64,000 nt of DNA from Arthrobacter sp. StoSoilB5 (GTDB taxonomy: Bacteria > Actinomycetota > Actinomycetes > Actinomycetales > Micrococcaceae): contig NZ_AP024646.1 of assembly GCF_019977235.1 (NCBI RefSeq), forward strand, positions 4,712,001 through 4,776,000, given 5' to 3'. Of the stretch, positions 7,759 through 16,712 are shown piece after piece. The notes beneath the pieces were generated by a model. It had not been told where the DNA came from. It was given only the letters and a program-made list of their open reading frames with translations, and made no database searches. The position numbers were made by a program, and so were the translations under genes. Every line of letters begins with the position of its first letter. The stretch's first letter is position 1.

Positions 7759-9806
7759 CCCCTGCACCCGTGATCATCGCCGTGGACGGGCGGTCCGGCG
7801 CGGGCAAGACCACGCTGGCCGTCGAGTTGGCGGCCCGTCTTCGGGAGCACCACAAGGTTTCCCTTTTCCACCTTGAAGACATCTATCCCGGGTGGAACGG
7901 CCTGGCAACAGGCATCGAAAGGTACGTCGCAACGGTGCTGACGCCCTTGAGCCAAGGGGAAGCAGCGGAGTGGGTCAGTTGGGATTGGGAAAAGCATTAC
8001 GACGGCGCGCTGCATGTAACGCTGCCAGCCGAAATCGTGATCGTCGAGGGTGTTGGCGCAGCAGCAAACGCCGCGCGCCCCATGCTGGACGCCGTCGTTT
8101 GGGTCGAATCCCCCGGTGACGATCGCCGTCGTCGGGCGTTGGCGCGCGACGGAGACACCTACGAGCCATACTGGGACACATGGGCTGCCCAGGAAGACGT
8201 CTGGCTGGACTCGGACCCTGTCATGGGCGCCGCAGACATCCGCGTCCAAAACCTCGCGGATGGCAACGCCCCGGACGACGTCCTGCAGGCCATGCGATAC
8301 CTGCCGTCGCTGGCAGCGATCCTCTCGCCCGAACTGAGCGCGCGTCGAGGCCTGCAGCTCCGGTCCGAAAAGATCAGCGCCGCTCCTGACGCCGAAGCGC
8401 TGTTTCAGAGCCTTTACGGCTCCTCGACCAACGCTGTCTGGTTGGACTCCTCCAACGCGTCCGCGGTTTCAGGGACATCCCAGGCTGCGGGCCGCAGCCG
8501 CTTCAGCATCCTGGCGGACGACGGCGGCACGTTCGGCCAGTCCGTCCAACACCGTGGGGGAACCACCCACGTGACCGCCGGAACAGCCACGGTGGAAACC
8601 TCCGGCCCGTTCTTCCGCTGGCTCGATTCTGTGTGGGGACGCCGGGCCGTGCGCGCACCGCGCGGCTACGATTGCCAGTTCGCGCTCGGCTGGCTGGGCT
8701 ACCTGGGCTACGAGCTCAAACGTGAAACCGGAGGCAACGACGTCCAGGCCGACACCCCGGACGCCGCCCTGCTCTTCGCTGGGCGGGCCGTGGTGCTGGA
8801 TCATCGCGAGCACACAGTGTGGCTGCTCGCTTTGGTCGCGCCCGACGCCGATGAGTGGTTGCGCGAGGCTCGAGCCGCCGTCGGGGCTGCTTCAGCCGCC
8901 CCGGCTTCCGGCGTCGAGCCCGCTTCCGGCGTCGAGCCCGCTTCCGGATCGGCTCCCGAATTTACTTGCCGTGACAGCGCGTCGGACTACAAGCGAAAGA
9001 TCGCCGACGCCCAGCATGAAATCAGCGAAGGCAACTCATACGAGGTCTGCCTGACCACCATGCTCGAAGCCGAAGCCGGCGGGATCGACCCGTGGCAGAG
9101 CTACCGGGCGTTGCGCCGCCGCAATCCGGCACCCTTCGCCAGCTACCTTCGGTTCGGCCAACTGGTTGTCGCGAGCACCTCGCCTGAACGCTTCCTCCGG
9201 ATTCTCTCCGACGGCGGCATGCGGGCCGAACCGATCAAGGGGACGCGTGGCCGTTCCGCCGATCCCACGGAGGACGCCGAGCTGCGCCGCGACCTGGAGA
9301 CCTCGCTGAAGGACCGCGCGGAGAACATCATGATCGTGGACCTGCTGCGCAATGACCTGAGCCACTTCGCCATTCCGGGCTCGGTGACGGTCAGCCGGTT
9401 GTGCGCGATCGAAAGCTACGCCACAGTCCATCAAATGGTGAGCACCGTGGACGCGCACCTTCGCCCGGGGGCTCCGCGCGCAGAGGCCCTGGCTGCGGCT
9501 TTCCCGGCGGGCTCAATGACCGGGGCGCCGAAGATCAGCACCATGGACATCCTTGACCAGCTTGAGGCCGGTCCGCGCGGCATCTATTCAGGCGCAATCG
9601 GTTACTTCTCGCTGAACGCTGCCACGGACCTGGCCGTCGTGATCCGTACCTTGGTGGTGAATCCCGACGGCGACGGCAGGCGCACGCTTAGCTTGGGCAT
9701 CGGAGGGGCAATCACCGCGGATTCGGTGGCCGATGACGAGTATGAAGAGATCCGGACCAAGGCTTTTGGTGTGTTATCCACCCTGGGCGCTGACTTCCCC
9801 GGCTGA
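7755..9806 (+). CDS. pabB: P-loop kinase-aminodeoxychorismate synthase component I fusion
   Basis: A 683-residue two-domain protein. Residues ~1-200 form a uridine-kinase-like P-loop domain: Walker A GRSGAGKTT at 12-20 and FHLEDIYPGWNGL, a region resembling the nucleoside-binding segment of uridine kinases. Residues ~210-683 are a chorismate-binding domain with EPIKGTRGRSADPTEDAELR (PIKGT lysine of PabB), ENIMIVDLLRNDLSHFAIPG and AFPAGSMTGAPKISTMDILD. The PabB part makes 4-amino-4-deoxychorismate for folate; PabC lies 1.56 kb downstream. PIKGT favours PabB over anthranilate synthase. A linker carries an 18-bp tandem duplication giving ASGVEPASGVEPASG. The role of the kinase domain is unknown. 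Confidence 0.85.
   Translation: MTPAPVIIAVDGRSGAGKTTLAVELAARLREHHKVSLFHLEDIYPGWNGLATGIERYVATVLTPLSQGEAAEWVSWDWEKHYDGALHVTLPAEIVIVEGVGAAANAARPMLDAVVWVESPGDDRRRRALARDGDTYEPYWDTWAAQEDVWLDSDPVMGAADIRVQNLADGNAPDDVLQAMRYLPSLAAILSPELSARRGLQLRSEKISAAPDAEALFQSLYGSSTNAVWLDSSNASAVSGTSQAAGRSRFSILADDGGTFGQSVQHRGGTTHVTAGTATVETSGPFFRWLDSVWGRRAVRAPRGYDCQFALGWLGYLGYELKRETGGNDVQADTPDAALLFAGRAVVLDHREHTVWLLALVAPDADEWLREARAAVGAASAAPASGVEPASGVEPASGSAPEFTCRDSASDYKRKIADAQHEISEGNSYEVCLTTMLEAEAGGIDPWQSYRALRRRNPAPFASYLRFGQLVVASTSPERFLRILSDGGMRAEPIKGTRGRSADPTEDAELRRDLETSLKDRAENIMIVDLLRNDLSHFAIPGSVTVSRLCAIESYATVHQMVSTVDAHLRPGAPRAEALAAAFPAGSMTGAPKISTMDILDQLEAGPRGIYSGAIGYFSLNAATDLAVVIRTLVVNPDGDGRRTLSLGIGGAITADSVADDEYEEIRTKAFGVLSTLGADFPG
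8904..8947 (+). repeat. 18-bp in-frame tandem repeat in pabB linker
   Basis: The unit gcttccggcgtcgagccc occurs at 8904-8921 and 8922-8939, followed by eight bases of a third copy. It encodes ASGVEP twice in the interdomain region before the second half of the PabB domain. It is in frame, so the protein stays intact; likely a recent slippage duplication. Confidence 0.85.
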
Positions 9807-9809
9807 GGA

Positions 9810-11282
9810 CTATTGGAGCGTCGCCGTCAACCTCGCGACGTTATCCACATACTTGGCCAAAGGGGGTCTGTCCATCCAGTCATCCAACGTAAGCTCACGG
9901 GATACCTCGCGATACGTGGACTCCACGGCTCGCATGAGGTTCACGGTTTCGGCGCCCAGGAGCATCACCGAAACCTCCATGTTCAGGGAGAAGGAGCGCA
10001 TGTCCATATTGCTGGAACCAAGAACCGCAACCTCGTCGTCAATAGTGAAGTGCTTGGCGTGGAGTACGTACGGCGCACGGTACAGATAGATGCGGACACC
10101 TGCTTCCAACAGTGCTTCGTAGTAGGACTGTTGGGCGTGGTGGACAAGGAACTGGTCACCCTTCTCGGAGACGAAGAGCTCCACATCCACGCCGCGCTGG
10201 GCAGCGGTAGTGATGGCATAGAGCAGGGAGTCATCAGGCACGAAGTACGGGCTGCAGATGGAGATCCTGTGCTGCGCCGAGTAGATCAGCGTGTTGAACA
10301 GGCGCAGGTTGTTCTCCGTCGCGAACCCTGGCCCGCTCGGGACCACCTGGGCCGTGACCTGTCCCGGGGAGGGTCGGGCGGGAAGGCGCAGCTGGCTCTC
10401 GAGTGATTCATCGGTTTCGCTGAGCCAGTCGGTCGCGAAAACTACGTTGAGGGTGGCCACAATCGGCCCTTCAAGCCGGGCCATGAGTTCAACCCATTGA
10501 CGACCCGCACGGCGATGCTTCGGGTTGTTGTAGGAGGGCTCGATCAGGTTCTGCGAGCCCGTGAAGGCCAGCATCCCGTCGATGACCAGGATCTTGCGGT
10601 GGTTCCTGAGATCCGGGCGGCGCCATTGGCCGTGGATGGGCAGCAGCGGCAACATCCGCTTCCACTGGATCTTGCCTGCCTTGAGCCGGCGGACCAAGCG
10701 GCGGTAGCCCTTGATGCGCAGCGTTCCGATGTGGTCGAAGAGCAGCCTGACGGTAACACCCCGCTCGGCGGCCTTTTCCAGTTCAGTGAGCAACTCATCC
10801 GTTACGAAGTCGCTGCTCATGATGTAGAACTCTGCGTTGACATAGTCCGTAGCGCCCCGGACTGCCTCGGCCATGGCCTTGATGGACTCTTCGTAGCCAG
10901 GAATAAGCTCCACCTTGTTGCCATCGACCATGGGCAGCGAGCCAAGGCGGTGGTTCAACTCACCGGCGGACTTCACCCACTCCGGGCCAGGATAGTTGCT
11001 TACGGGGTCGGCCAGGTCAGAGGTGACAGCGCGAACACGATGGTTCACTTGTTCCTGCTGCTCACGCCGGCGCTTGGACAAACGGAAATTGCCAAAAAGC
11101 AGGAAGAGCACGAACCCAACGGTCGGGACCAGGAAAACAGCCAGAAGCCAGGCCATGGCCGTAGTGGGGCGACGGTTCCCGGGAATGATCCCCAGTAGCA
11201 CGATGCGCATGATGACTTCCGCAATGGCCCAAGCACCTATAAGCCAGGTCCACTCCGGGCCAATCGGAAACGGAAAAAGCAC
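9810..11282 (-). CDS. cls: Cardiolipin synthase (phospholipase D family)
   Basis: PLD-superfamily enzyme of about 490 residues that condenses phosphatidylglycerol-type lipids into cardiolipin at the membrane. Two N-terminal helices (WTWLIGAWAIAEVIMRIVLL and AMAWLLAVFLVPTVGFVLFL) anchor it. The two catalytic motifs are NHRKILVIDGMLAFTGSQN and LHAKHFTIDDEVAVLGSSN, both HxK(x4)D. The DMRSFSLNMEVSVMLL tail is typical of bacterial Cls. GTG 11282 preceded by GGGGG is preferred to the TTG at 11303. Convergent with pabB, stop codons three bases apart. It separates the two pab genes and is not part of that pathway. Confidence 0.9.
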   Translation of the reverse strand: MLFPFPIGPEWTWLIGAWAIAEVIMRIVLLGIIPGNRRPTTAMAWLLAVFLVPTVGFVLFLLFGNFRLSKRRREQQEQVNHRVRAVTSDLADPVSNYPGPEWVKSAGELNHRLGSLPMVDGNKVELIPGYEESIKAMAEAVRGATDYVNAEFYIMSSDFVTDELLTELEKAAERGVTVRLLFDHIGTLRIKGYRRLVRRLKAGKIQWKRMLPLLPIHGQWRRPDLRNHRKILVIDGMLAFTGSQNLIEPSYNNPKHRRAGRQWVELMARLEGPIVATLNVVFATDWLSETDESLESQLRLPARPSPGQVTAQVVPSGPGFATENNLRLFNTLIYSAQHRISICSPYFVPDDSLLYAITTAAQRGVDVELFVSEKGDQFLVHHAQQSYYEALLEAGVRIYLYRAPYVLHAKHFTIDDEVAVLGSSNMDMRSFSLNMEVSVMLLGAETVNLMRAVESTYREVSRELTLDDWMDRPPLAKYVDNVARLTATLQ

Positions 11283-11365
11283 TACACAACCCCCACGGTC
11301 CAAGAACTAACGGTGACCACAGCCTATCCGCCCGCCCTGCAGGAGGGCCGCACTAAGCTGGGAAC

Positions 11366-12307
11366 ATGACTTCTCCTGCCCCCACGGTCCTCGTTTTCTT
11401 GGACCCAGCCTTCGAAAACGGCCGCATTGCCGATTCCAGCCAGCCCCAGCTCATGGCTACTGACCTCGGCGCTACCCGTGGCGACGGCGTGTTCGAGTCC
11501 CTTCTGGCCGTGCAGGGCAGGGCGCGCAAAGTACAGGCACACCTAAACCGCCTGGGCACTTCCGCGGCGGCCTTGGACTTGGCGATCCCGGAGCAGGATG
11601 CTTGGCGGCGGGCAATTGAAACGGCGATCACGGAGTTCCGCACCGTCCATCCCGCTCCGACGCCCGAAGAGGACGAAGTTGTCGTCAAATTGATCGTGAC
11701 CCGCGGTGTCGAAGGCGCTGCGGGCCCCACGTGCTGGGTCCAGGCTTCGCCCTCACCCGCTGGCAGTCGCCGGCAGCGCGAGACGGGCATCGACGTCGTC
11801 CTCCTGGATCGCGGCTTCGACACCGACGCCGGCGAGCGCGCACCGTGGCTGCTGCTGGGCGCCAAGACGCTCTCCTACGCCGTCAACATGGCTGCGCTGC
11901 GCTACGCCCACAAGCAGGGCGCCGATGACGCAATCTTCACCTCCACGGATGGCCGCGTTCTTGAGGGGCCGACATCCACTGTGCTGCTGGCCCACCTTGA
12001 GACAGTGGACGACGGCGGGGGTTCCGTCAGGACTGTTCGCCGCCTCATCACGCCGCAACTGGATAGCGGCATTCTCCCCGGCACCTCGCAGGGCGCGCTG
12101 TTCGCCGCCGCGAAGGCTGCCGGCTGGGAATTGGGCTACGGACCGCTGGTACCTCAGGACCTGTTTCACGCGGATGCCGTTTGGCTTATTTCGAGCATCC
12201 GCTTGATCGCGCCCGTGAATCACATCAACGGCCAGGAGATCGGCACCCCCGCTGTCCGGAAGCAGCTCACTGCCGAACTGAATGAGCTGTTTGCCGGGAT
12301 CGAGTAA
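11366..12307 (+). CDS. pabC: Aminodeoxychorismate lyase (class IV PLP aminotransferase fold)
   Basis: A 313-residue fold-type IV PLP enzyme. The PLP lysine is in LLLGAKTLSYAVNMAALRYA. Other marks are GDGVFESLLA near the N-terminus, DDAIFTSTDGRVLEGPTST and GILPGTSQGALFAAAKAAGW (phosphate-binding loop). With PabB nearby the best assignment is 4-amino-4-deoxychorismate lyase, giving 4-aminobenzoate and pyruvate for folate synthesis. A branched-chain or D-amino-acid aminotransferase is the alternative within the fold. The gene lies upstream-divergent of cls, so it has its own promoter. Confidence 0.82.
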   Translation: MTSPAPTVLVFLDPAFENGRIADSSQPQLMATDLGATRGDGVFESLLAVQGRARKVQAHLNRLGTSAAALDLAIPEQDAWRRAIETAITEFRTVHPAPTPEEDEVVVKLIVTRGVEGAAGPTCWVQASPSPAGSRRQRETGIDVVLLDRGFDTDAGERAPWLLLGAKTLSYAVNMAALRYAHKQGADDAIFTSTDGRVLEGPTSTVLLAHLETVDDGGGSVRTVRRLITPQLDSGILPGTSQGALFAAAKAAGWELGYGPLVPQDLFHADAVWLISSIRLIAPVNHINGQEIGTPAVRKQLTAELNELFAGIE

Positions 12308-12391
12308 TTCCGGCCGGCCAGACTGAGGCCCACCCTGCTCCGCTTGGAACTTAGCAGATGACAAGTAGAGTAATTGCTCGCATGACTCATT

Positions 12392-12450
12392 GATAAGGAA
12401 CTCTTGGTCTCAGCATTGACCTTCACAAGGGTTCAATCGCGTTCCTTATC
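12392..12450 (+). other. Long-range inverted repeat in leader of amino-acid permease
   Basis: In the 251-bp gap before the permease gene, gataaggaac (12392-12401) and gttccttatc (12441-12450) are perfect 10-bp inverted copies. Between them a smaller complementarity (ttgacctt / aagggttcaa) surrounds cac. In RNA this would be a long imperfect hairpin, possibly an attenuator or structured leader. No known riboswitch class is recognised. Confidence 0.35.
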
Positions 12451-12558
12451 CTCCTTGAAATGGGCGTCCGTCATGTGATGAATCTTGTTCTCGTGTTAGT
12501 TGGATCACGTCCACCTGGCACCACTTCAAACTTTGCTGGCTAACTTCCCGGAGGGAAT

Positions 12559-14013
12559 ATGGGACACAGCTCCCCCACAACAGCCGAGGCATCGGCACCC
12601 GAGGCGCAGTCGCAGACTGGCACCTCACAGACAGGACTCCGCCGGTCCATGGAGGCCCGGCACCTGGTGATGATTGCCATGGGCGGCGTCATCGGCTCAG
12701 GCCTGTTCGTCAGCTCGGGTTACACCATCGCCACTGCGGGCCCCTTGGGCGCCGTTCTCGCGTTCCTCATTGGAGCCGTAGTGGTCTACCTGGTGATGGC
12801 ATGCCTCGGGGAACTCGCCGTTGCGTTCCCCGTTTCAGGTGCCTTCCACATCTACGCCGCCCGGACCATCGGACCCGCCACGGGCTTCGCCACAGCCTGG
12901 CTCTACTGGCTTTGCTGGGCAGTGGCGTTGGGCTCGGAATTTACCGCCGCTGGCCTGCTCATGCAACGCTGGTTCCCGGGCGTCGACGTCTGGATCTGGT
13001 GTTTCATTTTCGCCAGCGTCCTGTTCACGCTGAACGCCATTTCATCGCGCGTCTTTGGTGAATCGGAGTTCTGGTTCGCGCTCATCAAGGTTGCCGCCGT
13101 CGTCGGCCTGATTATTCTGGGCGGCGCCGCTTTGATGGGCTTCCATCCGCTCGCCGCGGGCGACTACCCGTCGCTCACGAGCAACTTCAGCACACCCGAA
13201 GGGCTGTTCCCCAACGGCTTCACGGGCGTCTTCGTCACCTGCCTTGCAGTGTTCTACGCCTTCTCAGGATCCGAACTGATCGGTGTCGCCGCGGGCGAAA
13301 CATCCAATCCCGGCGCCAACATTCCCAAAGCCATGCGGACCACGGTCATCCGTCTCATGATCTTCTTTGTCGGCGCGATTACCGTTATCGCGGCGACCAT
13401 CCCCTACGAGAAGGTCAGCGTGGACGAAAGCCCGTTCGTCACTGTCTTTTCCATGCTGGGCATTCCTTTCGCTGCGGACATCATGAACTTCGTGATCATC
13501 ACAGCGTTGTTGTCGGCTGGAAACTGCGGACTTTACTCCTGTGCCCGCATGCTCTTCTCGCTGGCTGACGAAGGACACGCACCCAAGGCATTCAGGAAGC
13601 TCACCAAGCGTGGCATCCCGATGATTGCCCTGTGCGTAAGCATGCTCGGTGGCCTTGCTTCGCTGATCAGCAGCATTGTGGCGCCTGCAACCGTGTACCT
13701 GGTTCTCGTCTCCATCGCCGGCTTTGCAACTGTGGGCGTGTGGATGTCCATCGTGGCCTCGCACTTCGTGTACCGGCGCACGTTTGTCAGGAACGGCGGC
13801 GACCTCAGCACGCTCCCATACAAGGCGCCGTTCTTCCCGCTGGTTCCGATCCTGGCGTTCGCACTGTGCGTTGTGTCCCTGATCGGTATTGCTTTCGACC
13901 CCAACCAGGTAGCGGCATTGCTGTTCGGCATCCCGTTCGTAGGGGCCTGCTACGCGTTCTTCTACTTCAAGTACGGACGACGCCGGTCGCTCAAGAAGGC
14001 GGTTGGCGTCTAG
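12559..14013 (+). CDS. Amino-acid permease (APC superfamily, AAT type)
   Basis: A 484-residue permease with about twelve membrane segments. The AAT signature is at the start of the membrane domain: MEARHLVMIAMGGVIGSGLF and then SSGYTIATAGPLGAVLAFLI. FSGSELIGVAAGETSNP is the conserved segment-6 region of GabP/LysP/AnsP-like permeases. It imports an amino acid with protons across the cytoplasmic membrane; the substrate is not evident. The ATG has GGAGGG a few bases upstream. A hydrophilic Ser/Thr-rich N-terminus of ~30 residues precedes the first helix. A 90-bp palindromic element follows directly. Confidence 0.85.
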   Translation: MGHSSPTTAEASAPEAQSQTGTSQTGLRRSMEARHLVMIAMGGVIGSGLFVSSGYTIATAGPLGAVLAFLIGAVVVYLVMACLGELAVAFPVSGAFHIYAARTIGPATGFATAWLYWLCWAVALGSEFTAAGLLMQRWFPGVDVWIWCFIFASVLFTLNAISSRVFGESEFWFALIKVAAVVGLIILGGAALMGFHPLAAGDYPSLTSNFSTPEGLFPNGFTGVFVTCLAVFYAFSGSELIGVAAGETSNPGANIPKAMRTTVIRLMIFFVGAITVIAATIPYEKVSVDESPFVTVFSMLGIPFAADIMNFVIITALLSAGNCGLYSCARMLFSLADEGHAPKAFRKLTKRGIPMIALCVSMLGGLASLISSIVAPATVYLVLVSIAGFATVGVWMSIVASHFVYRRTFVRNGGDLSTLPYKAPFFPLVPILAFALCVVSLIGIAFDPNQVAALLFGIPFVGACYAFFYFKYGRRRSLKKAVGV

Positions 14014-14022
14014 TAGCTGTGC

Positions 14023-14112
14023 CTTCCTGACCTTCTTTGGCAGCGAATCAGCCCCTAGGCAACCACTCCAGGTTGCCTAGGGGCTGATGTCGTTTGAAAG
14101 TGGGTCAGGAAG
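14023..14112. repeat. 90-bp palindromic intergenic element, copy B
   Basis: Outer arms at 14023-14040 (cttcctgaccttctttgg) and 14095-14112 (tgaaagtgggtcaggaag) match copy A (503-592) at 16 and 15 of 18 positions, with the same 54-bp interior. The interior holds a second, perfect 16-bp inverted repeat: 14049-14064 (cagcccctaggcaacc) and 14071-14086. It lies between convergent genes and can act as a bidirectional terminator. Confidence 0.7.
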
Positions 14113-14130
14113 CAGCAGGGCTTGCTGAGT

Positions 14131-14619
14131 TCAGGCTTTGGGTTTGGCCACCCGCACTGGGTGCTCGCTCAGGATGGACAAGCGGTTGAAGGCATTGATC
14201 CCAATGGCCGCCATGCACAACACACTGATTTGCTCGTCGTTGTAGTGTTGCCGGGCCCGCTCGAAGAGTTCGGGGCTCGGCCGCGAAGTACTCATGCGGG
14301 TGATCTGCTCAGTGATTTCCATGGCGACACGCTCGGCCGGGTCAAAGAGTGCCACTTCCTTATAGACAGCCACCAAGGACAACCGCTGTTCTGTTTCGCC
14401 GTATCCCAACGCCCGGCGATGGTGCAGGTCCAGGCAGAACGCGCAGCCGTTGATCTGCGAGGCAAGATAGTTCAGTAGTTCTATGGTCCGACGCGGGACA
14501 CCTGTGCGGTCGGCTTCCCCAATCACCTGCTGGGCGTAGTGGCCCAGCGTTGCGTAGAGCTCGGGCTGTTGCTTATCCAGATAGCCGGCGAGACGTGCTT
14601 TTGTTTCCTGTTCAGGCAT
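14131..14619 (-). CDS. Carboxymuconolactone decarboxylase/AhpD-like protein
   Basis: A 162-residue AhpD-fold protein. The redox motif is NGCAFCLDLHHRRALGYG: CxxC followed by the conserved histidine, as in AhpD-type alkylhydroperoxidases. ELLNYLASQI before it and HYNDEQISVLCMAAIGINAF after it fit the family. Members act as peroxidase partners or reductase components in the cytoplasm. ATG 14619 gives MPEQETKARLAGYLDKQQPE. It stands alone, convergent with the amino-acid permease. Exact substrate unknown. Confidence 0.82.
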   Translation of the reverse strand: MPEQETKARLAGYLDKQQPELYATLGHYAQQVIGEADRTGVPRRTIELLNYLASQINGCAFCLDLHHRRALGYGETEQRLSLVAVYKEVALFDPAERVAMEITEQITRMSTSRPSPELFERARQHYNDEQISVLCMAAIGINAFNRLSILSEHPVRVAKPKA

Positions 14620-14963
14620 GCTTGGAGCCTAGCGCACCGGCCTTGAGTGCAGGCTCCCTGGACGCATCCTCGCGTTCGCGGGCCTGGCAGAAGAAAACGC
14701 TTCCGCAGATTGCGCATTATCGACTTTTTATGACCGATTCACCACAACACAACAAATGGTACTTGACTACTAGTCACAGCCAACGGATCCCCCTTCCAAC
14801 ACCCATATAAATCGGCTCGCAGTTTCTATTGCGCGCCCATTCCAACAGTGGTTCACTGAGGCGCAGTGATCCCTGCTGGGGCGGGAGAACTCCCTCTCTG
14901 TCCGGCAGGACACCCTGTTTTCACTCTGCCGTGAAAGCAGAAATGTTGATGGAGGGCATCATT
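14620..14963 (+). promoter_or_regulatory. 344-bp leader of GMC operon with small hairpins
   Basis: No gene is seen here. The middle is AT-rich for this genome and includes a TATAAA stretch near 14806, a possible -10 element. Downstream are two tight inverted repeats, CACTG/CAGTG at 14854-14868 and GGGAG/CTCCC at 14883-14894, which would fold in the transcript before the ribosome binding site GGAGGG (14951-14956). The function of these hairpins is not known. Confidence 0.35.
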
Positions 14964-16712
14964 GTGAGTGCAGTTTCTTCGTCCCAGAATTTCAACCACG
15001 GGTTTCCCACGCCCGGACCCCAGGACCCATCTCCGCAGAAGGTGATGGACCACGTATTTTTCCTCAGCCAGGAAGAATGGAAAGACGTCCGCGAGACGGA
15101 ACAATTCGATCATATTGTCATCGGCAGCGGGTTCTGCGGTTATGCCTTCGCAGAAAGGACGCTGACGATTAACCCCCAAGCGCGGATCCTCGTTATTGAG
15201 CGCGGCCCGTTCTTCCTGCCGCAGCATTTCCAGAACCTCCCGTTGCCCTATCGCCAGACCCTGGGCGGGCTTTCTGAAACATTCCCGTGGACGCTGGCTG
15301 CCGCCACGGCCAACCAACCTGCGGGCAAGATCTCTTGGCAGCACGGCATGGTTCCCTTCTATGGTGGCCGCTCCATTATGTGGAGTGCCTGGTGTCCGCG
15401 CCCTGAGGAGGATGAGATGCGTGGGTGGCCACGTGCCGTCATGGACGCCGCAAAGGCGCACTTCACCACGGCAGAGGATCTTCTGAACGTGGTCAGCGCC
15501 GACCAAATCGACGCCGGTGCGTCTGCCGACGTCGTGGATCTCATCAACAACACACGCCCGGTCTACGGGATAATGCAGAAGGCGCTTCAGGACCGGCTGG
15601 CAACCGGATTGCACAAGATTGACTCCGCCACCCGCTCCATGCCGGCACCGCTGGCTGCAGCTTCAGGCGCAACCTCAGGCATTGACTTTGCCAAGTTCTC
15701 CACGCCGTCGGTGCTCCTTGAACTGTCGGACAGGCAGCAACGCCTGGCAGCGGCAGGCAAGGGATCGCCGCTCCGAGTCGTTACAGACTGCACTGTGAAC
15801 AGCATCATCCAGCAGGATGGACGGGCCACAGCGCTCGATACGAGCCGGGGCGTGGTGAATATTGGCGATGCAAACCTGGTGCTGGCCATGGGCACGCTGC
15901 CACCTGCCACACTGGTCCTCAATTCCTTCCCGGAAGTGCCCGGAGTTGGTGAGCAGTTCAGCGCCCACTTCATCACGTCTGTCGTGGCAAGGGTCCCTCG
16001 CAAGGACTTCGAGTTCAGCGAGGCCCTGGGCGAGTTGGAATTGGCAGCCATCTACATGGCAGGCATGAGTCCGGCTGGCATGCAGTACCACGTGCAGCTC
16101 TCAGTGCTTTCGGATCGGAGCCCGGACAAGAACGCCCAGAAGTCCGAGCGTTATGCACCGGACGTCGTCGCCACCGCCTCGCTGGCCCAATTGCAGTCCT
16201 CAGAGGACTACTTGGTGTTCGTATGCGCGGTACTGGGCGAACTGGACATCGATAACGCGGAAAACCACCTGCGCTACTCCGGCGGAGCGGACCCCACCAA
16301 CAACGTGACTCTTCAGGTGCTGGCCAACTCCACGGACGATGCCACGTGGGACACCATGGACGAGGGCACTTTCCAAATGTTGGAACGCGTACTGTCGCCC
16401 GACGGCGCGGATCGCGTGGAGTATTGGCACGGCGACCCGGACACCGGAACCTGGGGTTCGGACAGACCCAGCATTCCCGAACGCCGCGTCCCGGGACTCG
16501 TGCACGAGAGCTCCAGCCTTCCCATCGGTGACGAAGAGGACTCCACCGTCGGCACCGACTACCGCCTCAACGGCGTCGAAAATGTCTATGTCGCGGGCGG
16601 TTCGCTGTGGCCGACCGGTGGGTCCTGGAACCCAACCATGACCATGGTCGCGTTGACGCAGGACCTCGCCGAGCGGTTGGAGGCCGACGGCGGCACGGGA
16701 GTTGCGCTGTGA
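14964..16712 (+). CDS. GMC-family FAD-dependent oxidoreductase
   Basis: A 582-residue GMC oxidoreductase. The Rossmann FAD motif is FDHIVIGSGFCGYAFAERTL (GxGxxG). The flavin-binding C-terminus reads NVYVAGGSLWPTGGSWNPTM with the TMTMVALTQDLAERL helix. Family members oxidise alcohols, sugars or sterols. The usual active-site His-His/Asn pair is partly recognisable only as the SWNPT region, so substrate and even activity are uncertain. GTG 14964 has GGAGGG seven bases upstream and removes a 45-residue low-complexity extension. First gene of a three-gene operon whose stop overlaps the PAS gene start (gtga). Confidence 0.8.
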   Translation: MSAVSSSQNFNHGFPTPGPQDPSPQKVMDHVFFLSQEEWKDVRETEQFDHIVIGSGFCGYAFAERTLTINPQARILVIERGPFFLPQHFQNLPLPYRQTLGGLSETFPWTLAAATANQPAGKISWQHGMVPFYGGRSIMWSAWCPRPEEDEMRGWPRAVMDAAKAHFTTAEDLLNVVSADQIDAGASADVVDLINNTRPVYGIMQKALQDRLATGLHKIDSATRSMPAPLAAASGATSGIDFAKFSTPSVLLELSDRQQRLAAAGKGSPLRVVTDCTVNSIIQQDGRATALDTSRGVVNIGDANLVLAMGTLPPATLVLNSFPEVPGVGEQFSAHFITSVVARVPRKDFEFSEALGELELAAIYMAGMSPAGMQYHVQLSVLSDRSPDKNAQKSERYAPDVVATASLAQLQSSEDYLVFVCAVLGELDIDNAENHLRYSGGADPTNNVTLQVLANSTDDATWDTMDEGTFQMLERVLSPDGADRVEYWHGDPDTGTWGSDRPSIPERRVPGLVHESSSLPIGDEEDSTVGTDYRLNGVENVYVAGGSLWPTGGSWNPTMTMVALTQDLAERLEADGGTGVAL

